Notes under the pieces: model-generated | Databases searched by the model: none | Seen by the model: only the letters and a program-made list of their open reading frames with translations | Told to the model about the DNA's origin: nothing | Made by a program: the position numbers and the translations under genes | Assembly (NCBI GenBank): GCA_019873625.1 | Contig: JAIOAW010000016.1 | Coordinates: forward strand, 1 to 59,617 | Direction of reading: 5' to 3' | Source: Chloroflexota bacterium | Lineage (GTDB): Bacteria; Chloroflexota; Anaerolineae; UBA1429 | Length of the DNA stretch: 59,617 nucleotides | Shown here: positions 24,158 to 32,400 of the stretch, piece after piece | Numbering within the stretch: position 1 is the stretch's first letter | Layout of the letters: every line of letters begins with the position of its first letter

Positions 24158-24871
24158 ATGGCCCACCTAATCCTCATTGTCGAAGATGATCGGGACGTTG
24201 CCGAGACGGTGCAACGCGCCTTGAGGCTCGCCGGCTATGAGACCCTCGTGGCCTATCGAGGCGCTGACGCTTTGACGATGATCCGCCAGCGCAAGCCAGA
24301 TTTGGCCGTGCTGGATATCGTGATGCCCGGTATGAGCGGGATTGACGTCTGCCGGCATATGCGAGGGATGCCGGGGTTTGCCAATATCCCGGTGCTCTTT
24401 CTTACTGGGCGGGGGAGCATCGTGGATAAAATCGAGGGGTTTGAGGCGGGCGCGGACGATTACATAACCAAGCCCTTTGATCTGCGTGAACTGGAATTGC
24501 GCGTCCGCGCGCTTTTACGGCGTGCGCACCCGACGGAGGCGAGCCTGACGGCCGATATCCTCCGCGTGGGAGACCTCGAGTTGGATTGCCGCTCGTTTCA
24601 AATCAAAACGCCCTATACCGTGGTGCTCCTGACGCCCGTGGAATTCGAACTGATGAACTTTTTGATGCGCCACCCCGATCGCGTCTTTTCGGCGGAGCAG
24701 TTGCTGCAAGAGGTGTGGGGCTACCCACCGGGCACCGGGATGCCCGACTTGGTGCGCGTGCACGTCAAGAACATCCGAGATAAGATCGAGCCGAACCCCC
24801 GACAGCCGGTTTACCTGCGCAACGTCCTGCGAAGGGGCTATATGATCTCCTCGAACTCGGCGGCCACCTAG
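24158..24871 (+). CDS. OmpR/PhoB-family response regulator
   Basis: 237 residues. Receiver domain 1-120: acidic pocket Glu9-Asp10-Asp11, phospho-acceptor Asp53 in LAVLDIVMPG, Thr83, Lys105 in DYITKPF. DNA-binding winged helix about 140-235, ending in VRVHVKNIRDKIEPNP and LRNVLRRGYMI. There is no histidine kinase gene beside it, so it is an orphan in this window. ATG at 24158 after GGGGAGGGGG, 50 bases downstream of its promoter; followed by a terminator, so it is monocistronic. Confidence 0.94.
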   Translation: MAHLILIVEDDRDVAETVQRALRLAGYETLVAYRGADALTMIRQRKPDLAVLDIVMPGMSGIDVCRHMRGMPGFANIPVLFLTGRGSIVDKIEGFEAGADDYITKPFDLRELELRVRALLRRAHPTEASLTADILRVGDLELDCRSFQIKTPYTVVLLTPVEFELMNFLMRHPDRVFSAEQLLQEVWGYPPGTGMPDLVRVHVKNIRDKIEPNPRQPVYLRNVLRRGYMISSNSAAT

Positions 24872-24886
24872 GCCGGAGTCTCTTCA

Positions 24887-24921
24887 AAGGCAAAACCCCC
24901 TCTGGGAGGGGGTTTCGCCTT
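24887..24921 (+). terminator. Intrinsic-type hairpin after the response regulator
   Basis: Long stem: AAGGC, bulge, AAACCCCCT pairing with AGGGGGTTT, bulge, GCCTT. It lies 16 bases past the stop; the T run is weak. Confidence 0.75.
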
Positions 24922-25104
24922 GCTTGGTGCCCTAGCCATTACCCGGAGGTGATGCTAGGACACCGTGTGAAAAGGATTGGTCCATTGCACATCACCTCCT
25001 CCTCTATGGGGTAGCGAGGTTGAGAAGGGGCGCGCCCCTTCACGCGGAGTATAACCTCGTTTGGAAAGTCGTCAAGCGCGATATGGTAGAAGGGTTTTAG
25101 GCCA
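24922..25104. other. Intergenic region with mirrored RBS-ATG inverted repeat
   Basis: GGAGGTGATG (24945-24954) and its exact complement CATCACCTCC (24990-24999) face each other. Each arm is a near-ideal Shine-Dalgarno plus ATG, opening a 20-codon frame on the plus strand and a 17-codon frame on the minus strand. CCTAGC/GCTAGG forms a smaller hairpin, and a perfect palindrome AAGGGGCGCGCCCCTT lies near 25024-25039. No convincing promoter for radC was seen. Confidence 0.5.
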
Positions 25105-25812
25105 ATGGATGAGAACGGCTACCGCGTTTTGATCAAAGAGATGCCGGCTGACGAGCGCCCCCGCGAACGCTTGCAGTATTACGGCGCCTCGGCCTTGACC
25201 GATACGGAACTCGTCGCCATCATCCTGCGCACCGGCTCTAACCACGAAAATGCCCTGAGCCTGGCCCAAAGGCTGCTCAATGCCTTCGGGGGGTTGGCGG
25301 GGTTGGGCCGCGCGGGCATTGGCGAATTGTGCCAGGTGCCCGGCGTCGGGTTGGCCAAGGCGGCGCAACTCCAGGCCGCCGCGGAGTTGGGCCGGCGGCT
25401 AAGCCTGGCCGAGGGCGGTTTTCGCCCCCAAATCGGCGGGCCGGTGGATGCCGCGCGCGTCTTTCAATCTCGGCTTGTGAACGAGGTGCAGGAGCAACTT
25501 ATGGCGATGCTCCTCGATACGAAACACCACGTCTTGCGGGTGGTAACCGTCTATACGGGGAATGTGAACACCACGGTGGTGCGCGCGGGCGAGGTGTTCC
25601 GCGAGGCCGTGCGCGAGAACGCACCGGCCATCATCCTAGGCCATAACCACCCCAGCGGCGACCTCACGCCCTCGCCCGAAGACCTGCACGTGACGGAAGA
25701 ACTCTGCAAGGCGGGGCGCCTGCTCAACATCCGCGTGCTCGACCATCTTATTTTTAGCCGCCAGGCCCACGTGAGCCTGAAGGAGCAGTGGAGGGAATTC
25801 CCGGCCTATTGA
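25105..25812 (+). CDS. radC: RadC-family JAB/MPN domain protein
   Basis: 235 residues. N-terminal helix-hairpin-helix-like part (LGRAGIGELCQVPGVGLAKAAQLQAAAELG at 70-100, read in pieces), then the JAB1/MPN domain with metal motif EVFREAV, and HNHPSGDLTPSPED. The name is historical; the biochemical role of RadC-family proteins is not settled. ATG at 25105, weak AAGGG upstream. The DUF4416 gene follows 16 bases on. Confidence 0.93.
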   Translation: MDENGYRVLIKEMPADERPRERLQYYGASALTDTELVAIILRTGSNHENALSLAQRLLNAFGGLAGLGRAGIGELCQVPGVGLAKAAQLQAAAELGRRLSLAEGGFRPQIGGPVDAARVFQSRLVNEVQEQLMAMLLDTKHHVLRVVTVYTGNVNTTVVRAGEVFREAVRENAPAIILGHNHPSGDLTPSPEDLHVTEELCKAGRLLNIRVLDHLIFSRQAHVSLKEQWREFPAY

Positions 25813-25828
25813 GGTAGGGGCGAAGGCG

Positions 25829-26362
25829 ATGGGCACCATCAAGATGCCGCAACCTGTGAAATTGGTCATCCCGATGCTCGCCCGAGAGGAGGCGCTTTTC
25901 GACGAGGCGGTGCAGGCCCTCGAAGGGCACTTTGGCCCAGCCGATTACCGCAGCGCCACGCTCCCCTTTACGCACACCACCTATTACGAGCGCGAATTCG
26001 GGCCGGGGTTGCTTCGCCAGTTCGCGGCCTTTGAACGGCTGATAGACCCCGGCGAACTGGCCCACATCAAGCGGCTGACGAACGATGTGGAAATGGCCTG
26101 GGCCGACGCGGCGGGGCGGCGGCGCATCAATCTCGACCCGGGCTATATGACGCAGGCCAAGTTCGTCTTGGCGACCACCAAGAATCAGGCGCACCGCATC
26201 TACATCGGCGAGGGCATTTATGCCGAGGTGACGCTGATCTATCGCCACGGCGCCTTCGAGCCGCTCCCCTGGACCTACCCCGACTACCGCACCCCCGAAT
26301 ACTTGGCCATCTTGGCGGCCATCCGCGCGCTGTACGATCGGCAGATCAAAGGCCTGCGCTGA
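25829..26362 (+). CDS. DUF4416-family protein
   Basis: 177 residues, full length for the family. Seen: PVKLVIPMLAREEALFDEAV, THTTYYEREFGPGLLRQF, INLDPGYMTQAKFVLATTKNQAHRIYIGEGIYAEVTL. A conserved bacterial/archaeal cytoplasmic protein of unknown function. It sits 16 bases after radC and is probably co-transcribed. Convergent with the FecR gene. Confidence 0.88.
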   Translation: MGTIKMPQPVKLVIPMLAREEALFDEAVQALEGHFGPADYRSATLPFTHTTYYEREFGPGLLRQFAAFERLIDPGELAHIKRLTNDVEMAWADAAGRRRINLDPGYMTQAKFVLATTKNQAHRIYIGEGIYAEVTLIYRHGAFEPLPWTYPDYRTPEYLAILAAIRALYDRQIKGLR

Positions 26363-26379
26363 AGCGCGGCTTTAGCGGG

Positions 26380-27579
26380 TCATTCGGCGATCAGGCCGAT
26401 ATCCGCGATGAGGCTTTCGTAATCCCACCCGGAGGCATAGACGCGCACTTTGACGATCTTGTAGGGGCTGATGGGCAGCACCTCTAGGAGGTTGTCGGAT
26501 TCATAAAAGAACCATCGGTCTTGTGGAATCTGCAAGCCGTGCACGGTCGGGTTGCCCATCAGGTTTTGGTAATAGAACCCCTGCACCCACTCGGCCTCGC
26601 TGTCATACGCATCGCGATAGGTAATGCGGATCATCAGGGGATATTCGGAGCCGAGGTACCCGCCCCCCGAAAGGGCCTGGTAGCGCACCTTGACCGTGGC
26701 CCGCACCACCAGGGAGGTGATGGGGTCGGGCAGTTGCTTGTTGAGCGCCTGTTCGAGGATCGTCTCGCAGTGGTTGCCCTGGGCGCCCGTGCGCACGAAC
26801 CGCACGGCGCTGTGGCCCTCGTCGGTTACGAACTCGATGCGCCCATCCACATCCCCGCCATCGGCGCCCTGGTCGTTAAACAGGCGCCACTCCGCAAGGG
26901 GGGCATTGAGTTCGCCATTGGCCAAGAGGTTGCGCGCCACGCCCGTGGGCGGCTTGGGGGGCTGCCCGCTCACGATTTCGGTGCGTTGGCGTTCTTGCAG
27001 GGCTATCTCGGCGCCTTCGGCGACGACGCGCGCCGTGCTCCGGTACGCGGCCACGTCGGCGCGCCCCCCGCTCACCTCGATGGCATAACTCCCGTCGTCA
27101 TCCAGAAAGGCCTGGCCGTAGGGCGTCGTAACCCGAAAGGCGAGGGGCGCCTTGAGCGACATCGCTGTGCCGATGCGCACGCGCCCCGCGAGGAGGTTGA
27201 GGTGTATCGTATTCGGCTTGCGCCCGGCGCGGAATTTGGGCGCGCTCAATTGCTCCAAGCGCACCGTGCCCCCTGAAAAGAGGCGCAAAAAACTGTGATC
27301 GAAAAAGGTGATCACCGCCTCCGAGGTCTCATCCACGTGGATGACGGTGCCCGGCGGCACCTGGCGGCTCGCCCCTTTCACCAAGGGAATCGGCCCACTG
27401 CCGACGGGCGGTTCGATGATGACCGTCCCCACCAGAGATTCGACGAGGGCGGTCTCTTCGCGTTCCGAATAGAGGAGATACCACCGCACGCCCAGGGGCA
27501 CGCAGGTCACGATGGCGCAAAAAGCGGCAAAGGCCAACAGCAAGACCGCCCAGGCCACGCGTTCGGGGTTTTTCCTCAT
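26380..27579 (-). CDS. FecR-domain membrane protein
   Basis: 399 residues. One N-terminal membrane segment at about 9-30, then a FecR-like beta domain at about 45-200 (SLVGTVIIEPP, PPGTVIHVDETSEAVITFFDHSFLRL, LLAGRVRIGT, VTTPYGQAFLDDDGSYAIEV), then a beta-rich C-terminal region, about 215-399, resembling a carbohydrate-binding fold. There is no partner sigma factor nearby, so it is unlikely to be a classic FecR anti-sigma protein. The ATG directly abuts the acylphosphatase stop. Confidence 0.8.
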   Translation of the reverse strand: MRKNPERVAWAVLLLAFAAFCAIVTCVPLGVRWYLLYSEREETALVESLVGTVIIEPPVGSGPIPLVKGASRQVPPGTVIHVDETSEAVITFFDHSFLRLFSGGTVRLEQLSAPKFRAGRKPNTIHLNLLAGRVRIGTAMSLKAPLAFRVTTPYGQAFLDDDGSYAIEVSGGRADVAAYRSTARVVAEGAEIALQERQRTEIVSGQPPKPPTGVARNLLANGELNAPLAEWRLFNDQGADGGDVDGRIEFVTDEGHSAVRFVRTGAQGNHCETILEQALNKQLPDPITSLVVRATVKVRYQALSGGGYLGSEYPLMIRITYRDAYDSEAEWVQGFYYQNLMGNPTVHGLQIPQDRWFFYESDNLLEVLPISPYKIVKVRVYASGWDYESLIADIGLIAE

Positions 27580-27879
27580 TTAGTAGCGCACCTCGAAGGA
27601 ACGAAATTCGCGGTTCGGCGTGAGCCACGTGACCTCGACGCGCGTCACGTGGGCAAGGGGAGGCCCTTGATGCAGCCAAGCAAGGAGGGCTTGGGTGGCT
27701 TGAGGGGGGCCTTCGGCCACGACCTCCACCGTGCCATCTCCTCGGTTGCGCACATAGCCCACCACCCCTAGGCGTTCGGCCTGGAGGCACGTGTAGTATC
27801 GAAAGTTGACGCCTTGCACCCGCCCGTGCACGATGGCCCGAAAGCGGGTCCACTCTGGCGAAGCGGTTTCGCTAGGCAT
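27580..27879 (-). CDS. acyP: Acylphosphatase
   Basis: 99 residues. Seen: HGRVQGVNFRYYT with the phosphate-binding loop and catalytic Arg27, and GYVRNRGDGTVEVVAEG with catalytic Asn45. It hydrolyses carboxyl-phosphate bonds in small molecules. ATG at 27879, nine bases after the HEAT-repeat gene stop; a GTG at 27888 is an alternative. Its stop abuts the FecR start. Confidence 0.93.
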   Translation of the reverse strand: MPSETASPEWTRFRAIVHGRVQGVNFRYYTCLQAERLGVVGYVRNRGDGTVEVVAEGPPQATQALLAWLHQGPPLAHVTRVEVTWLTPNREFRSFEVRY

Positions 27880-27888
27880 CGTCCTCAC

Positions 27889-28962
27889 TCACAAGATGTC
27901 GAGAAATTCGTCCGGCCATTCCTCGTCATCGCCCTCGTCGGGGGCGGCATCCTCATCGAACTCGTCTTCGTCCTCTTCGTCCTCATCCTTTTCGGAGGGG
28001 TTCAAAGAGACCTCGACCATATGGGCGTCTTGAGGGTCAAAGAGGAACATATCGAACGAAAAGTCGCTGAATTCGAGTTCTTCCAGGGCGGCATTGGCCG
28101 CCTCGGCCTTGACCTCGTCGCTCCCATCGGCCCAGGCCTCCAGGGCCTGGCGGGCGCGCTTGCCGCCGATTTGCCCCAAGGCCCAGATGGCCATCTCTTG
28201 CACCTCGCGGTCGGCATCGTCGGCGAGTTCGATGAGCCGCGAGACGGCGCGGCGCAGATGGAGTTCCCCCGTGGCGCGCGCCGCCTCATAGCGGATGGCC
28301 GGCGAGGGATCATGCAAATCCCCCAAGACGACCTCACTCCAGAAGCGGTCGGCGCTCCGCCCCATAGCAAACAGGGCGCTCTCGCGCATCCGAGGGTCGC
28401 CGTGGGTATAGGCGCGGTCTATCAAGCGGCGAATTTCGTCCGTATTGATGTAGGCCAGCGATTCGACGGCCCGCCGCGCCACCTCGATATCCTCGTGAGG
28501 GTCATTGGCGATTTTGAGAAGGAGGTCTCGGATGGGCTGGACGCGGCGCTCGTCGAGTTCGTCGCATTCGCCGAGATAGATATAGCGCCCTAGCGAGGTG
28601 GCCGCTGCGGCGCGCACCAGAGGATCGGGGTCGGAGGCAAGGATGCGCAAAAGAGGCGCGATGAGGTCGTGATGGAGGCACTCCCACAGGCCTTCGATGG
28701 CTTGGCGGCGCACGACGGCATCGGCATCTTGCAGGCAGCCTTTCAACAGGTCCACATAATCGAGCAGGGCGTTCTCTTCGGCCATCTCGACCAGGCGCGT
28801 GATGATCTCGCGGCGGCGCGCGGCAGAAAGGCCGGGGAACCGCTCCTGAAAGAGGCGAATCTCCTCGCGGCTAGGGCCGGAGAGGTGCCGCAGGGCTACC
28901 TCTGTAACCGGCCTGGATTCATCCATAAGGCAGTTCAGGGCCATCATAAAAAGGGAAGGCAT
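27889..28962 (-). CDS. HEAT-repeat protein with acidic tail
   Basis: 357 residues. Seven or more HEAT/PBS-lyase-type helical repeats (for example DPDPLVRAAAATSLGRY, DPRMRESALFAMGR, SPAIRYEAARATGEL, DREVQEMAIWALGQIGG) and a strongly acidic Asp/Glu tail of about 35 residues. Probably a protein-protein scaffold; function unknown. ATG at 28962 after GGAG; a TTG at 28977 is the alternative. It lies 33 bases after the site-2 protease gene. Confidence 0.85.
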   Translation of the reverse strand: MPSLFMMALNCLMDESRPVTEVALRHLSGPSREEIRLFQERFPGLSAARRREIITRLVEMAEENALLDYVDLLKGCLQDADAVVRRQAIEGLWECLHHDLIAPLLRILASDPDPLVRAAAATSLGRYIYLGECDELDERRVQPIRDLLLKIANDPHEDIEVARRAVESLAYINTDEIRRLIDRAYTHGDPRMRESALFAMGRSADRFWSEVVLGDLHDPSPAIRYEAARATGELHLRRAVSRLIELADDADREVQEMAIWALGQIGGKRARQALEAWADGSDEVKAEAANAALEELEFSDFSFDMFLFDPQDAHMVEVSLNPSEKDEDEEDEDEFDEDAAPDEGDDEEWPDEFLDIL

Positions 28963-28995
28963 AGGTCTAATCTCCAAGGCTTTGCGAGCCGTTCT

Positions 28996-30030
28996 TTATC
29001 CGAAATACCGTTGAAAGTCTACCACGGCCACGACGAGCATCAAGGCGATGAGCACGATCATCCCGATGGCGTGCACAAGCCCCTCCCGTTCGGGGGGAAT
29101 GCGGCGCCCACCGCGCACCCACTCGAGGAGGACAAAGACCAAACGCCCGCCATCGAGCGCGGGGAGGGGCAAAAGGTTGATCAAAAAGAGGTTCAGGCTC
29201 AAAAAGGCCGTGAACTCGATGAGGCGCTCCAGGCCCGTCTTGGCCACCTCCACCGTCTTTTGGTAAATCCCGATGGGGCCGGTGATTTGGAACGAGGCCT
29301 CTTTGCGCAGGGCGCTCTGAAGGCCATACCACATACCGCGCATCGTATTCCAGGCCGCCTCCGCGCCGAGCGGCACCGCCTGCCAAATGGGATACTTGAC
29401 GCGTTCCAAAGGCAAGTCGAGCGCCACGCCCAGGGCGCCCTCGTTTTCGGGTGGGTTCACGCGCGGCGTCACGTAAATGGGCGGGAGCACCTGCCCCTCG
29501 CGGCGCACGATGAGTTCGATGATCTCTCCACGGCGCGCCTTGATAAGCGCGGCCGCCTCAGAGGCGGAATCTATCGCCTCGCCGTTCACCGCGAGGATCG
29601 TATCTCCCGGCAAGAGACCGACCTCCTCCGCGGGCGAACCCGGCGAAATGGCATAAATGCCCGCGCCGGGGCCTTGTACAGGGGTCGGCGCGCCGATCAT
29701 AAAAATGGTGCTGTAAAGGGTCACGGCCAGCAGGGCGTTCATCAGGGCGCCGGAGGTATAGACGAGGCTGCGCGTCAGGCGCCCCTTGCTGGCCAGGCTA
29801 TTGGGAACCGTCGGATCGTCTTCTGCCATCTTGACGAAACCGCCCAAAGGCAGGGCGTTCAGCGTCACCTCGGTGCCGCGCCAAGTGAAAAGGCGCACCA
29901 GCCGCGGCGGGTAGCCGAAACCGAACTCATCCACCCGCACGCCCGAAAGTTTGGCCGCAATAAAGTGCCCAAACTCGTGCACAAAGATCATCAAGCCAAA
30001 GATGACGACAAAAGCGATAAACCCGCTCAC
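28996..30030 (-). CDS. rseP: RseP-like M50 site-2 membrane protease
   Basis: 344 residues. Zinc motif HEFGHF at about 18-23 in the first membrane segment, a PDZ domain at about 115-190 (SPAEEVGLLPGDTILAVNG), and the second active-site segment NLLPLPALDGGRL near residue 290. It cleaves membrane-embedded substrates such as anti-sigma factors or leftover signal peptides. GTG at 30030 after GGGGAGATAGG. It lies 54 bases after ipk. Confidence 0.93.
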   Translation of the reverse strand: MSGFIAFVVIFGLMIFVHEFGHFIAAKLSGVRVDEFGFGYPPRLVRLFTWRGTEVTLNALPLGGFVKMAEDDPTVPNSLASKGRLTRSLVYTSGALMNALLAVTLYSTIFMIGAPTPVQGPGAGIYAISPGSPAEEVGLLPGDTILAVNGEAIDSASEAAALIKARRGEIIELIVRREGQVLPPIYVTPRVNPPENEGALGVALDLPLERVKYPIWQAVPLGAEAAWNTMRGMWYGLQSALRKEASFQITGPIGIYQKTVEVAKTGLERLIEFTAFLSLNLFLINLLPLPALDGGRLVFVLLEWVRGGRRIPPEREGLVHAIGMIVLIALMLVVAVVDFQRYFG

Positions 30031-30084
30031 CCTATCTCCCCATACCCCTTGGAGGCCTTGGCCTCGGCAAGGGTCATATCATTA

Positions 30085-30921
30085 TTAAGATGCTTCATAG
30101 CGAATTACAGTTCCTTCGGCAAAGGCCGGGTCCACCAGGGCGCGATAGACGAGGCCCTCCTTTCGCCCGGTGATAAGGCGCACGTGCAAGTCGGGCTGTT
30201 CCAACACCAGGCGATAGAGGCCTTGCACCTTGCTCAGCATCCCGCCGGTCACATCCACGCCGAAGGAGGTGCTCAGGGCGCGCTCCACCTCCGCATAGTT
30301 GCGCGGTGTGATTTCGGGAATCAGGCGAGCGCCCGGCTCTCGCAAGGGATCCGCCGTAAAGACGCCCTCCACCTCGCCCGCCAAGAGGATGCGGCTCGGC
30401 CGGAGCGCCCTGGCAAGGTAGGTAAAGATTTGCTCCGTCGAGAGGATGGTGCAGCCGCGCGCCGCATCGAGCGCCACATCGCCATACACGAGAGGCACGA
30501 TGCCCCGCTCCAGCAGGCGCTCCACGGGCTCGATGGCCATCTCCAGGAGTTCGCCCTCCCAGCAGCGCGCCGAAGCGGAGGGCTGAAGCGATACGGCCCA
30601 TACGCCCGCCTCCAAGAGGGCCTCCGTCACCAAGCGGTTCAGGCGTTGGGCGGCGGCAGCCGTCTCGGCATAGCCCCGCCAATCGGCCAAATGCCCTTTA
30701 TGCACATTATACCGCTTGGCGCGAAAATGCCCATATGAGCCGCTCCCGTGCCCCAGCACCAACTGCAAGCCGGGCCGATCCGCCAGGGCAGAGCGAATTT
30801 CCCGCGCCAGGCGCTGGATGACCTCCAGGCGGGGCGTCTCTTCGCGGCGCTTGTCGGTGATGAGCGACCCGCCCAGTTTGAGAAAGACGCGCTCTCGCCC
30901 GATTGTTTGCTCAGGGCACAT
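30085..30921 (-). CDS. ipk: Isopentenyl phosphate kinase
   Basis: 278 residues, amino-acid kinase fold. Seen: VFLKLGGSLITDK, GHGSGSYGH with the family His, VYGDVALDAARGCTILSTEQIF, and FGVDVTGGMLSKVQG. It phosphorylates isopentenyl phosphate to IPP, the last step of the alternative mevalonate pathway known from archaea and some Chloroflexi. The ATG at 30921 overlaps the rnz end by 11 bases. With mvk at 23.5 kb it supports a mevalonate-type route. No phosphomevalonate decarboxylase is in the window. Confidence 0.9.
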   Translation of the reverse strand: MCPEQTIGRERVFLKLGGSLITDKRREETPRLEVIQRLAREIRSALADRPGLQLVLGHGSGSYGHFRAKRYNVHKGHLADWRGYAETAAAAQRLNRLVTEALLEAGVWAVSLQPSASARCWEGELLEMAIEPVERLLERGIVPLVYGDVALDAARGCTILSTEQIFTYLARALRPSRILLAGEVEGVFTADPLREPGARLIPEITPRNYAEVERALSTSFGVDVTGGMLSKVQGLYRLVLEQPDLHVRLITGRKEGLVYRALVDPAFAEGTVIRYEAS

Positions 30922-31870
30922 AGGCCTCTGCCTCGCGCACCTCGACGCGCTCGACCTGCCCTTTGGTGATGCGGTACTGCTCCAGGTCGCGCGGGACGAT
31001 GGTGTTTTCAAAGATGGCGCGTGCCTCGCGGAGGATTTCCCATTCGGAATAGCGCCGCGAGATGTGCACCAAAAAGAGATGCTTGACGTTCGCGGCGGCG
31101 GCCAATTCCGCGGCCTGCGCGGCCGTCAGGTGGCCGAAGCGCGCCGCCATATCTGCCTCGCGCGAGGAGTAGGTCGCCTCGATGATGAGCGCATCGGCAT
31201 CGCGGCAGATCTCCACAAGGTTATCGGTGCGGCCCGCATCGCCCACGTGTACCAGTTTCACGCCGGCCGTCTCTTCGCCCAACACCTGGTCCGGCGTGAT
31301 GACGCGCCCATCGGCCAGGGTGATGGCCTGCCCCTGCACGAGCAAGCGGCGCTCCGGGCCGCGCGGCACGCCCAACCGTTCCGCTTCTTCGGCCAAGAAG
31401 GGGCGGCGGCTCTCTTCTTGGAAGAGAAAGCCGTAACACCCCGGCCCACGGTGCGAGACGGGGAAGGCCGAGATGGTCATCCCCTCGCCGCGCCAGATGA
31501 CCCCCGCGTTGATGGCGATGAACCGAATCTCGATATCCACTTCGCCCCCGCGGAGGACGACCTTCATCAAATCTTCCACGCGCTGCAAGGCCCACTGGCC
31601 GCCGTAAATGCTGATGGAGGGGATGGATTCCCACCGCGAAAAGGTGGAAACCAGCCCCCCCAACCCCAGGATGTGATCCAAATGGCCGTGGGTGAGGAGG
31701 ATTTTATCCAGTTTGCGAAAGCCCAACCCGCTGCGCAAGAGTTGGCGCTGGGTGCCCTCGCCGCAATCTATGAGAAAGCGCTGGTCGCGGTACATCACCA
31801 CGGTCGCCGAAAGTCCCCGCTCGATGGAAGGCGCCGAAGCGGATGTGCCCAAAAAGCAGATTTCGAACAT
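30911..31870 (-). CDS. rnz: Ribonuclease Z
   Basis: 319 residues, metallo-beta-lactamase fold. Seen: FLGTSASAPSIERGLSA, the zinc motif THGHLDH, GDAGRTDNL, and HISRRYSEWEIL at the C-terminal ligand. It processes the 3' end of tRNA precursors, apt here because at least three of the four tRNA genes in the window lack an encoded CCA. ATG at 31870 with a weak upstream site. Confidence 0.93.
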   Translation of the reverse strand: MFEICFLGTSASAPSIERGLSATVVMYRDQRFLIDCGEGTQRQLLRSGLGFRKLDKILLTHGHLDHILGLGGLVSTFSRWESIPSISIYGGQWALQRVEDLMKVVLRGGEVDIEIRFIAINAGVIWRGEGMTISAFPVSHRGPGCYGFLFQEESRRPFLAEEAERLGVPRGPERRLLVQGQAITLADGRVITPDQVLGEETAGVKLVHVGDAGRTDNLVEICRDADALIIEATYSSREADMAARFGHLTAAQAAELAAAANVKHLFLVHISRRYSEWEILREARAIFENTIVPRDLEQYRITKGQVERVEVREAEAYVP

Positions 31871-31957
31871 TCCCCAACCTTTTGCCGATGATGACGCCAG
31901 GGGGCAAGGTGCACCCCTGCCCCCTGTGCATTGCGCCAATGCACCCCCTCGGGGGCC
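31871..31957 (-). terminator. Hairpin-rich gap between the GNAT gene and rnz
   Basis: A perfect hairpin GTGCATTG-CGC-CAATGCAC occupies 31926-31944, flanked by GGGGGC/GCCCCC and CCCCCTCGGGGG. It may attenuate or process the long transcript before rnz. There is no T run. Confidence 0.45.
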
Positions 31958-32398
31958 TTATTCTTGAGCGCCGGCTAGTTCCTTGCCCATCGCGATGATG
32001 CCGGGCATCTCCTCGTAGCCCAGGCGCTCATACAGGCGGCGCGCGGCGGTATTTTCCGCGCGGACGAGGAGGTTGACCTTCAGGCAGCCCTTGGCGCGCA
32101 GGCGTTCCTCGACCTCTCGCACCAAGGCAGCGCCGATGCCCTGGCCTCGGTAGGCCGCCTCCACCGCGAGGTGGTGCAGCCAACCGCGCCGCCCATCCCA
32201 AGCCCCCATAATCACGCCCACCACGCGCCCCTCCACCTCGGCCACGAGAAAGCGGTCCGGGTCGCGCTCCAACTTTTTGGCCACCTCAGGGGCCGCATCG
32301 GAGGGACGCAGGCGCACCCCAGGCCCGGCCTCCTGCCACAGGGCATAGACGGCCGGATAATCGTCCATCGTAAAAGGGCGAATGCGCCACAACGCCAC
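31958..32398 (-). CDS. GNAT-family N-acetyltransferase
   Basis: 146 residues. Seen: RIRPFTMDDYPAVYALW, FLVAEVEGRVVGVIMG, the acetyl-CoA loop RGQGIGAALVREVEERL, NLLVRAENTAARRLYERLGYEE. Substrate unknown; RimI-like small-molecule or protein N-acetylation is possible. GTG at 32398, two bases after the previous stop. A longer upstream frame lies inside the PHP gene. Confidence 0.85.
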   Translation of the reverse strand: MALWRIRPFTMDDYPAVYALWQEAGPGVRLRPSDAAPEVAKKLERDPDRFLVAEVEGRVVGVIMGAWDGRRGWLHHLAVEAAYRGQGIGAALVREVEERLRAKGCLKVNLLVRAENTAARRLYERLGYEEMPGIIAMGKELAGAQE

Positions 32399-32400
32399 GC

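Noticed and set aside
28669-30738. A 689-codon open frame on the plus strand
   Set aside because: It lies opposite the HEAT-repeat, rseP and ipk genes, all with clear motifs, and its translation shows only GC-driven bias (Gln, Gly, His, Arg) and no family signature.
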